Shown piece by piece: positions 1 to 6,715 of a DNA stretch of 64,000 bases. Position 1 is the first letter of the stretch. Each line of letters begins with the position of its first letter. Made by a program: the position numbers and the translations under genes. The DNA lies in NCBI RefSeq assembly GCF_900115015.1, contig NZ_FOUZ01000004.1, positions 1-64,000 on the forward strand. The letters are read 5' to 3'. This DNA comes from Algoriella xinjiangensis (GTDB taxonomy: Bacteria > Bacteroidota > Bacteroidia > Flavobacteriales > Weeksellaceae). The notes under the pieces were generated by a model. That model did not search any database. It was given only the letters and a program-made list of their open reading frames with translations, and was not told the DNA's origin.

Positions 1-22
1 TCTCTGTATCTGTAAGCGGTTG

Positions 23-53
23 CAAAGGTAAGATTAAATTTTAAACTACCAAA
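23..53 (-). promoter_or_regulatory. Leftward promoter, rRNA-operon-like
   Basis: On the minus strand a TTTG (53-50) is followed after 19 nt by TACCTTTG (30-23), a perfect Bacteroidota -33/-7 pair. The expected start is followed by GCAACCGCTT, which resembles leaders of flavobacterial rRNA operons as I remember them. Transcription runs left out of the window, so the target is not visible. That it is an rRNA operon is inference. Confidence 0.65.
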
Positions 54-111
54 TCTTTTTTCAAAAATTTTAAAAGTTTTTATTTTTTTAAGTCTTTATC
101 TTAAACTACCA
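41..111. repeat. Direct repeat TTAAACTACCA, 60 nt apart
   Basis: The 11-mer TTAAACTACCA occurs at 41-51 and again at 101-111. On the minus strand it reads TGGTAGTTTAA. The left copy overlaps the -33 element of the leftward promoter at 23-53. It may be a duplicated promoter segment or a binding site. Significance is uncertain. Confidence 0.4.
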
Positions 112-154
112 TTTCAATCCCTTTTCATACTACTCGTCTTTCGTATTGGGATTG

Positions 155-187
155 CAAATATACGCACCCTTTTCTCATTTTACCAAA
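155..187 (-). promoter_or_regulatory. Second leftward promoter in tandem
   Basis: Minus strand TTTG (187-184), a 21-nt spacer, then TATATTTG (162-155). It lies about 130 bp upstream of the promoter at 23-53 and points the same way, giving a tandem P1/P2 arrangement typical of strongly expressed stable-RNA operons. No coding frame lies between the two. Confidence 0.55.
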
Positions 188-645
188 CACTTTTTACAAT
201 TATTTTACATTTAATCCTTAACTAACTGAACCAAAACAAAATATTTTTTCAAAAAAGTTTAGAGGATGTTAGTTTGGATGGAGTTTTGGGCGTTTGGGGT
301 GATAAATTGGAGGGAAAAGTGAGACTATTATATAAATGATGTCATCCTGAAACGAGTTCAGGTGGACAAAAAGAATAATTGTTCTATATATAATGAGAGA
401 TTCCTCGACAAGCTCGGAATGACAGCGAGGTATTTTTTGTTCTTAATTATAGAAATTTATCGCAGACTTGGAAAAATAGTGGATGTAGTCTAGAAACGTA
501 TTATAATTAATTTACTACGTATTAATAGATGTATTTAACTTCTTTTTTTCAAAAACATCAGTTATCATTTAATTATAAATGACTTAACTCATTTTTAAGT
601 ATTTATTTTTTTAATAATTTCAATAAAAATTCTAATAAAATAAAT
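188..645. other. Non-coding stretch upstream of methyltransferase gene
   Basis: Apart from the palindromic repeat at 341-430, this stretch holds no convincing gene. Positions 264-322 are unusually G-rich for this genome but encode only an 18-codon frame. A small palindrome TCATTTA-N4-TAAATGA lies at 565-582, about 65 bp before the methyltransferase start, and could be an operator. No clear promoter for that gene was recognised. Confidence 0.4.
341..430. repeat. Palindromic intergenic repeat element
   Basis: Two arms are visible: GTCATCCTGAA...TTCAGG (stem CCTGAA 346-351 with TTCAGG 357-362) and GAGATTCCTCGACAAG followed by CTCGGAATGACAG (ATTCC 400-404 with GGAAT 415-419). This word pair resembles dispersed non-coding palindromes I recall from other Bacteroidota genomes. 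No second copy is seen in this window. Confidence 0.45.
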
Positions 646-1311
646 ATGACGATCAAACTAAATGATACAGAATTACAAGAATTAGCCACACAACTGCGTC
701 ATCCTAGCGGGAAAGGCGGTGTGACGATTGCTGATAATATGAATGAAAATAATATTAAAATGACTGAATCAAGTATCTTGGAGTTAAATTTAAAGCAAAA
801 TGAACAAGTATTAGAATTAGGTCATGGAAATTGTGGTCATCTTGATTTTTTATTACAACAAGCTACAAGTATTAGGTATGTTGGATTAGAAATTTCTGAG
901 TTGATGCAACAAGAAGCTATCAAACTCAATAAGAAACATTCAAATTCTGATGTAAGATTTGAGTTATTTAATGGAAAAACAATTCCGTTTTATGAAAAAC
1001 GTTTTGATAAAATTTTTACTGTAAACACAATTTATTTTTGGGAAGATGTAAATGCATTTCTCCGAGAAATTTATCGCGTTTTAAAATCAAAAGGAAAATT
1101 TACGCTTACTTTTTCTACAAAAGAATTTATGGAAACTTTGCCTTTTACTCGTTTTGGTTTTAAATTATACTCAGAAAAAGAAATTGTTGATTTACTAAAA
1201 CTTGCTAATTTCAAAATAGAAACAATTAGACAATTAAATGAAGACACTGTAAGTAAAACTGGAGAATCAGTTTACAGAAAATCAATTATAATCACAAGTT
1301 ATAAAGAGTAA
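646..1311 (+). CDS. Class I SAM-dependent methyltransferase
   Basis: A soluble 221-residue methyltransferase, substrate unknown. The Rossmann-fold signature is visible: motif I is LELGHGNCGHLDFLL near residues 57-71, followed by YVGLEIS (acidic residue for SAM ribose binding), and RFDKIFTVNTIYFW near 125-138 as motif IV. The DVNAFLREIYRVLKSKGKF segment is typical of the Methyltransf_11/UbiE-like group, where the acidic post-I residue and the leader/recorder helix are conserved. About 60 residues precede motif I. The gene stands alone and converges on the M28 peptidase gene, with only 14 bp between stops and no strong terminator. Family assignment is firm, role is not. Confidence 0.8.
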   Translation: MTIKLNDTELQELATQLRHPSGKGGVTIADNMNENNIKMTESSILELNLKQNEQVLELGHGNCGHLDFLLQQATSIRYVGLEISELMQQEAIKLNKKHSNSDVRFELFNGKTIPFYEKRFDKIFTVNTIYFWEDVNAFLREIYRVLKSKGKFTLTFSTKEFMETLPFTRFGFKLYSEKEIVDLLKLANFKIETIRQLNEDTVSKTGESVYRKSIIITSYKE

Positions 1312-1325
1312 TTGCATTTTTTTAT

Positions 1326-2471
1326 TTACTTTTTAATCAATTTATATTGATTTTGTGAAGTATTATATTTCAAATTTACGTAATAAACTCCTTTCTTCAA
1401 TTGTTTTAAATTAAGCTGAGAAGTTGATTTAGATAAATATTCAGAAAAAACGATTTGTCCATTTTGATTAACAATTTCAACTGTTATATTTACAATCGGT
1501 TCAGAAAAATAAACGATATCTTTTATTGGATTAGGATATAATTTTACAATTTCATTCTTTATATCTATTGTATTCAATTGTTGTTTTGCTTCAGAAAAAT
1601 GCAGCAAAGTTGCCAAAGAACCTTTTACAACTTCATACAGATAATTCAAATCCAAATTATCAATCACATCATTAATTGTATGTGCATAAGGCGTTTCATT
1701 TTTCTCAAAAAGCCCAGTTATAGGATATCCAACCGCTTGAAAAGGCATATAATCTGAACTATATGCATTAGAAATTTCGGTTTTTAATAATGTGTACAAC
1801 GGAAAAATATTTGCCATTTTAGTTGTTAATTCTGATGAAGCCGCATTATTTGAAGTCGGATTGCTCTCATCTTGTTCACAAACAATAATCGTGTTGGCTT
1901 TATTTTTTACACCACCAACCTCATCAATATTCAAAACAGCTTTTATTTTTAGGTTTTGCGGAACAGCAATTTTATTCACATACTCTTGGCTCCCAATCAA
2001 ACCACGTTCTTCTCCTGTAAAATGGATAAATTTTATCGAATAATCCGTCTCAATATTCGCCATCAATCGAGCAATTTCTAACAAAGTTACCGTTCCCGAG
2101 CCGTTATCATTTGCACCAGGACCATTCAAGGTATCATAATGTCCATCAATAATTATAAATTCATCAGGATATTTTTTACCAAGTTTTGTCACAATCAAAT
2201 TATAACCAATATTCCCAGAAACATTTACAGATTGCTGCTCTATAGTCGTATAACCATAATTTTTATAATACGATTTTAACCAATCAAACGCATTGTTGTG
2301 CGCAGAAGATCCAACCGTTTTGATTCCGAAATCTTGAAATTTTTGTAGTTTTTGCTGAACCGAATCAAATTTTACTTGTGTGACGATTGATTGATAAAAC
2401 GGATTAAACTCTTGTGCATTTGCAGAAATTGAGGCAATAAAAAGTGTAAGTTGTAAAAATATATTTTTCAT
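1326..2471 (-). CDS. Secreted M28 family metallopeptidase, T9SS cargo
   Basis: A zinc-dependent aminopeptidase-like enzyme of 381 residues, probably secreted across the outer membrane. A signal peptide covers residues 1-19. The peptidase M28 domain shows the di-zinc ligands: H111 and D113 in DGHYDT, D122 in GANDNGSG, the catalytic E154/E155 in GEERGLIGS, D183 in NIDEVGG, and the late His of PYAHTIND. After about residue 305 comes a T9SS type A sorting domain (VKLYPNPIKD ... GVYYVNLKY ... LIKK), which directs export by PorSS and cleavage or anchoring. It therefore probably releases amino acids from external peptides. It is transcribed away from the sirtuin gene, apparently as a single gene. 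Confidence 0.9.
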   Translation of the reverse strand: MKNIFLQLTLFIASISANAQEFNPFYQSIVTQVKFDSVQQKLQKFQDFGIKTVGSSAHNNAFDWLKSYYKNYGYTTIEQQSVNVSGNIGYNLIVTKLGKKYPDEFIIIDGHYDTLNGPGANDNGSGTVTLLEIARLMANIETDYSIKFIHFTGEERGLIGSQEYVNKIAVPQNLKIKAVLNIDEVGGVKNKANTIIVCEQDESNPTSNNAASSELTTKMANIFPLYTLLKTEISNAYSSDYMPFQAVGYPITGLFEKNETPYAHTINDVIDNLDLNYLYEVVKGSLATLLHFSEAKQQLNTIDIKNEIVKLYPNPIKDIVYFSEPIVNITVEIVNQNGQIVFSEYLSKSTSQLNLKQLKKGVYYVNLKYNTSQNQYKLIKK

Positions 2472-2516
2472 TTTATCTTAATTAATCGACAAATAGCAAA
2501 CGAAAAAGTTTATAAA

Positions 2517-3185
2517 TTATTTAAATAACTTTTTTAAATCTTCGATTCCTTGGGTTGCATTTTTCTTAATGTGTTTAATTTTACTGTTAATTGGCAAATC
2601 ACTTGGATCGATGCAAATGATTTGAGTTTTTGCTGATACATAATCTAATAATGATGCTGCGGGATAAACTTGCAAAGACGTTCCGATTACAATCAAAATA
2701 TCTGCTTTCAAAACCTCATCAATTGCATTATCCATCATCGGAACCATTTCTCCAAACCAAACAATTGCTGGTCGAAGTTGATTTCCGTCTTCGGCTAAAT
2801 CGCCAATTTTTATATCATCATTCCAATCATACACCAAATTTTCATCTTTATCACTTTTTGCTTTTCGCAATTCGCCGTGCAAATGAATGATATTTTTAGA
2901 ACCTGCGCGCTCATGTAAATCGTCCACATTTTGTGTGATAATGGTCACATCAAATTCATTTTCTAATTCTTTCAGAAAATAATGCGCCGCATTTGGTGTT
3001 ACATCAAACAATTGTTTTCTGCGTTGATTGTAAAAATCTTGTACCAATTCTGGATTTTTTAAATATCCATCAATCGAAGCGACTTCCATAATATCATGAT
3101 TTTCCCACAATCCATTTGCATCTCGAAATGTAGAAATTCCACTTTCGGCACTAATTCCAGCTCCCGTTAAAACAACAATTTTCAT
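2517..3185 (-). CDS. NAD-dependent protein deacylase, Sir2 family (class III)
   Basis: Removes acyl groups from lysine using NAD. The motifs are GAGISAESGISTFRD (8-22), TQNVDDLH (84-91) and HLHGEL (101-106) with catalytic H103. Y52 and R55 in FYNQRR match the Y-x-x-R pair of SIRT5/CobB-type enzymes, which in known members binds succinyl or malonyl lysine. The four zinc-binding cysteines of most sirtuins are absent. Their place, about 107-140, holds only charged residues, as I recall for flavobacterial homologues. At 222 residues it is close to a minimal catalytic core. The gene is alone, with a terminator upstream at 3244-3280 isolating it. Confidence 0.88.
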   Translation of the reverse strand: MKIVVLTGAGISAESGISTFRDANGLWENHDIMEVASIDGYLKNPELVQDFYNQRRKQLFDVTPNAAHYFLKELENEFDVTIITQNVDDLHERAGSKNIIHLHGELRKAKSDKDENLVYDWNDDIKIGDLAEDGNQLRPAIVWFGEMVPMMDNAIDEVLKADILIVIGTSLQVYPAASLLDYVSAKTQIICIDPSDLPINSKIKHIKKNATQGIEDLKKLFK

Positions 3186-3243
3186 TTACCTTATTATTAA
3201 AGACTAAAAATACAGTTTTTTATTTGTTGTAAAATATTGTCCA

Positions 3244-3280
3244 TAAAAAAAACGCTCATCAAAATGATGCGCGTTTTTTT
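3244..3280. terminator. Intrinsic terminator, T-runs on both strands
   Basis: Stem AACGC-CATCA with TGATG-GCGTT around an AAA loop, flanked by an A8 run on the left and a T7 run on the right. It directly follows the small minus-strand frame at 3282-3377 and precedes the sirtuin gene. Confidence 0.7.
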
Positions 3281-3281
3281 G

Positions 3282-3377
3282 TTATTTTAAACTTCTTAAT
3301 TCGTTAATCTTGACTAAGCACATGATGCAAAAAGTTACAAACATGGTAATTGTTAAAATAGCTGCGTTAATTATCAT
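3282..3377 (-). CDS. Possible 31-residue single-span membrane protein
   Basis: A short frame from ATG at 3377 to TAA at 3282, followed 1 nt later by a strong intrinsic terminator. The predicted peptide has about 20 hydrophobic residues (starting MIINAAILTITMF) and then a basic tail ending NELRSLK, the usual topology of small inner-membrane proteins. The terminator fits a dedicated minus-strand transcript. No recognisable homologue, no Shine-Dalgarno, and only a weak -7 candidate upstream (TAACTTTA). A 49-codon frame on the opposite strand overlaps it. Function unknown. Confidence 0.35.
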   Translation of the reverse strand: MIINAAILTITMFVTFCIMCLVKINELRSLK

Positions 3378-3499
3378 ATTTTTTAATTTATCGGTTAAAT
3401 CTTTTATTAAAGTTAACGCGATTAATCCTTTTAATAATAATTCTGAACACGAAATAAACGTATAACTGCTTTATTTTTAATGAATAAAAAATAGATAAA

Positions 3500-3527
3500 C
3501 AAAAAAACCTCAGTTGGAAAACCGAGG
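3500..3527 (-). terminator. Orphan minus-strand intrinsic terminator
   Basis: On the minus strand CCTCGGTT-TTCC-AACTGAGG forms an 8-bp stem with one G-U pair, followed by seven Ts. On the plus strand the same position would be an A-C mismatch, so the minus strand is the likely RNA. The fad operon already ends at 3645-3673, so this terminator serves an unidentified transcript starting at about 3530-3640. Confidence 0.6.
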
Positions 3528-3644
3528 CTTTTTCTCTACTAAAACTTAAGTACCATGAAAACTCAACTAACTTATATAAAGACTAGTACTTGTCTTCTAA
3601 ATAATCAAACGATATACCAAACGATATTTTAAGATGTTAAAAAT
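3528..3644 (-). other. Gap between two terminators, possible small RNA
   Basis: The 117 bp between the fad operon terminator and the orphan terminator holds no minus-strand frame longer than five codons. A short plus-strand frame begins at 3555 (MKTQLTYIK...) but has no support. The interval ending in its own minus-strand terminator suggests a short non-coding RNA. No convincing promoter was found (closest is TATCGTTTG, one base too long between TA and TTTG). Confidence 0.3.
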
Positions 3645-3673
3645 AAAAAAGCACTCAAAATTTGAGTGCTTTG
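3645..3673 (-). terminator. fad operon terminator
   Basis: Minus strand AAAGCACTCAAA-TT-TTTGAGTGCTTTTTT, 24 nt after the fadE stop. A perfect stem with a T6 tail. Confidence 0.75.
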
Positions 3674-3697
3674 AATAAATAACTATAAAATTATTAT

Positions 3698-5500
3698 TTA
3701 GAAAGTATATTTATTTTCTTTAATTAACAAATCTGCAATCTCAGTTTTTAAGTTTACAATGTTTGGATATTCATTGTAACGTGTAAATCTTCTTAAACCA
3801 GATAACATCATGCGTTGCTCGTCTCCTTCTGTAAAAGAAATAATTCCGCGTGTAGCTTCTGATTTGATAATTTCTACAGATTTGAATAATTGTAATTGAA
3901 CTATTTTTACTGCATTTGCAGCTGCGTCAGCTCCTTTTTCTTTAGCTATTTTTTCTGCACGTAACATAGCAGACTCAACCATATAAATTTCTTGCATGAT
4001 ATGAGAAGCAGCTAAAATTAATTGTTGATGTTGCTCTAATTCTGCTCCAAATTTTTGTAATGCAGAACCAGCTACCATAAAAAATGCTTTTTTAAGATTT
4101 GCAATGATTTCTTTTTCTTGTGCAAATAATTCAGAATAATCTGGTACATCAAAAGATGGAATAGACATTAATTCGTTTGCAACATTCATTGCTGGCGTCA
4201 TCAAATCAACTTTACCTTTAAAAGCACGTTTTACTAACATTGATACACATAATAATGTATTAATTTCGTTTGTACCTTCATAAATTCTAGAAATACGCGC
4301 ATCTCTCCAAGCAGATTCCATTGGCATTTCTTTCGAATATCCCATTCCTCCATAAATTTGTATTCCTTGATCTGCAGAATCTTGAGCAGAATCAGAAATC
4401 CAAACTTTTAAAATAGACGCTTCAATTGCATATTCTTCGATACCTTTTAATTCGGCTTCATTATGCGACATTCCTTTTGCAACATTATCATCAATTGCAT
4501 CTTGTACATCTTTCGCAGCGCGATAAGCACCCGATTCTGAAGTAAAAGCTGCAACAGCCATATCAGCCAATTTTTCTTTGATTGCACCAAATGTATTGAT
4601 TGATGTATTGAATTGTTTACGCTCTGAAGCATATTGCAATGCATTATCTAAAATACGACGTTGCGCATCTAAACAAGCCGCACCTAATTTGATACGTCCA
4701 ACGTTTAGAGCATTCATCGCGATTTTAAATCCTCCATCTCTTTCTCCTAATAAGTTTTCTACAGGAACACGAACTTGGTTAAAGAACACTTGACGAGTTG
4801 ATGAAGAAACAATTCCTAATTTATCTTCCTCTTCTCCTAAAGAAAAACCTTCGCCAGCTTTATCTTTTTCTACAATAAATGCTGTGATGTTTTTATCATC
4901 ATCAATACGAGCAAAAACAATAAATAATTCTGCAAAACCTGCATTTGTTATCCACATTTTTTGTCCAGAAATGATGTATTCTTTTCCATCTTCGGATAAA
5001 ACAGCTTTTGTTTTTCCTGAATTTGCATCAGAACCAGCTTCTGGCTCAGTTAAACAATATGATGCAAACCATTCTCCTGAAGCTAATTTTGGTAAATATT
5101 TTTGTTTTTGCTCTTCAGTTCCGTATAATGTAATTGGCATTGTACCAATACCTGTGTGCGCACCAAAAGCAGTTGCCAAAGAACCTGTAGCACCAGAAAT
5201 GTAATCGCAAACTAACATTGTTGTTACGAATCCCATTCCCATTCCGCCATATTCTTCTGGAACAGAAATTCCTAATAATCCTAATTCACCAATTTTACGC
5301 ATTAAATCTTCGATTAACGCATAATCTTTTTTCTCGATTTGGTGTTTTTTTGGAACAACTTCTTTATCAATAAATTCTTTTGCTGATTGAAGAATCATTT
5401 GTTGTTCTTCTGATAAGTCTTCGTAAGTGAAGATATCATTATATGAAGCGTCTTTAACTAAATATTGACCTCCGATTAATCTATTTGGATTTGTAGACAT
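3698..5500 (-). CDS. fadE: Acyl-CoA dehydrogenase, long form
   Basis: FAD enzyme for the first step of fatty-acid beta-oxidation (acyl-CoA to trans-2-enoyl-CoA), passing electrons to an electron-transfer flavoprotein encoded elsewhere. At 600 residues it is the long form: N-terminal, middle and C-terminal ACAD domains (about 25-430; CLTEPEAGSDANSG is the flavin/substrate signature, GIQIYGGMGYSKEMPMES and IYEGTNEINT the C-terminal signature with the presumed catalytic Glu), plus a helical extension of about 170 residues like that of very-long-chain enzymes. Last gene of the marR-fadN-fadA-fadE operon, 30 bp after fadA and followed by a terminator. The order matches fadN-fadA-fadE of Bacillus subtilis. 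Confidence 0.92.
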   Translation of the reverse strand: MSTNPNRLIGGQYLVKDASYNDIFTYEDLSEEQQMILQSAKEFIDKEVVPKKHQIEKKDYALIEDLMRKIGELGLLGISVPEEYGGMGMGFVTTMLVCDYISGATGSLATAFGAHTGIGTMPITLYGTEEQKQKYLPKLASGEWFASYCLTEPEAGSDANSGKTKAVLSEDGKEYIISGQKMWITNAGFAELFIVFARIDDDKNITAFIVEKDKAGEGFSLGEEEDKLGIVSSSTRQVFFNQVRVPVENLLGERDGGFKIAMNALNVGRIKLGAACLDAQRRILDNALQYASERKQFNTSINTFGAIKEKLADMAVAAFTSESGAYRAAKDVQDAIDDNVAKGMSHNEAELKGIEEYAIEASILKVWISDSAQDSADQGIQIYGGMGYSKEMPMESAWRDARISRIYEGTNEINTLLCVSMLVKRAFKGKVDLMTPAMNVANELMSIPSFDVPDYSELFAQEKEIIANLKKAFFMVAGSALQKFGAELEQHQQLILAASHIMQEIYMVESAMLRAEKIAKEKGADAAANAVKIVQLQLFKSVEIIKSEATRGIISFTEGDEQRMMLSGLRRFTRYNEYPNIVNLKTEIADLLIKENKYTF

Positions 5501-5530
5501 TTTATTTTTTTGTTTAGATTTTAGACTTTG

Positions 5531-6712
5531 TTATTTTAAATATTCGAAAACAGAAGCTGCTCCTTGTCCCGTACCAACACACATTGTTACGATACCGTAT
5601 TTTGCTTTTCTTGCTTCCATTTCGTGTAACAATTGAACCGTTAACTTAGTACCCGAACATCCAAGTGGATGACCAAGTGCAATTGCACCTCCGTTTACAT
5701 TTACTTTTGAAGGATCTAAATTTAATTCGCGCATAATTGCAACAGATTGTGATGCAAAAGCTTCGTTTAATTCGATCAAATCAATATCATCTTGTTTTAA
5801 ACCTGCTTGTTCTAATGCTTTTGGAATTGCGAACATTGGTCCGATTCCCATAATACGTGGTGGCACACCAACCGCCGTATAAGCCATAAGACGAGCAACT
5901 GGCTCTAAACCTAATTCTTTTACCATATCCTCAGACATTACCATTACAAAAGCAGCACCGTCTGACATTTGCGAAGAATTACCTGCTGTTACAGATCCTC
6001 CTTGTGCAAAAACGGGACGTAATTTTGCTAAACCTTCTATAGATGTATCTGTACGTGGACCTTCGTCTACTTTGAAGTCAAATTTCTTTGTTTGAATTTT
6101 TTCATTCGCATCTAAAAAATTATAATTTACCTCAACAGGAACTATTTGAGAAGCAAATTTTCCTTCTGCATTTGCTTTTAATGCTTTTTGATGAGAATTG
6201 AATGCAAACTGATCTTGCTCTTCGCGCGAAACTTTAAATTCTTGCGCTACAGCTTCTGCAGTTAATCCCATTCCCCAATAATAATCTGGATGATCTTTTG
6301 CCAAATCCGTTTCTGGAACTGGTTTATAACCTCCCATTGGAATATATGACATAGATTCTGCTCCTCCTGCAATAATACATTCTGCCATTCCTGTGCGGAT
6401 TTTAGCAGCTGCTAATGCAATTGCTTCTGAACCTGATGCGCAGTAACGGTTAATTGTAACTCCTGGAACTTTATCTGTTTTTAATCCCATTAACGAGATT
6501 AAACGTGCCATATTCAATCCTTGCTCTGCTTCTGGCATTGCACAACCAACGATTAAATCGTCGATGCGCGCAGGATCTAATGTTGGATAATCTTCCATTA
6601 ATCTTTTGATAACTGTAGCCGCCAATTCGTCTGGACGTGTAAAACGTAAAGTTCCTTTTGGTGCTTTACCTACAGCGGATCTGTATCCTGTAACAATATA
6701 TGCTTGTTTCAT
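5531..6712 (-). CDS. fadA: Acetyl-CoA C-acyltransferase (3-ketoacyl-CoA thiolase)
   Basis: Thiolase of 393 residues that cleaves 3-ketoacyl-CoA to acetyl-CoA and a shortened acyl-CoA. The nucleophile is C91 in NRYCASGSEAI. The C-terminal GGAIALGHPLGCSGTK provides the active-site His, and CVGTGQGAA provides the second catalytic Cys. Length and motifs fit a degradative type I thiolase. It lies 3 bp after fadN and 30 bp before fadE, so the three are co-transcribed. Probably forms the trifunctional degradation set with FadN. Nothing is missing or unusual. Confidence 0.93.
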   Translation of the reverse strand: MKQAYIVTGYRSAVGKAPKGTLRFTRPDELAATVIKRLMEDYPTLDPARIDDLIVGCAMPEAEQGLNMARLISLMGLKTDKVPGVTINRYCASGSEAIALAAAKIRTGMAECIIAGGAESMSYIPMGGYKPVPETDLAKDHPDYYWGMGLTAEAVAQEFKVSREEQDQFAFNSHQKALKANAEGKFASQIVPVEVNYNFLDANEKIQTKKFDFKVDEGPRTDTSIEGLAKLRPVFAQGGSVTAGNSSQMSDGAAFVMVMSEDMVKELGLEPVARLMAYTAVGVPPRIMGIGPMFAIPKALEQAGLKQDDIDLIELNEAFASQSVAIMRELNLDPSKVNVNGGAIALGHPLGCSGTKLTVQLLHEMEARKAKYGIVTMCVGTGQGAASVFEYLK

Positions 6713-6715
6713 TTT

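Noticed and set aside
3321-3470. Plus-strand 49-codon frame in the gap after the sirtuin gene
   Set aside because: No promoter, and its hydrophobicity mirrors the minus-strand candidate. The terminator placement favours the minus strand.
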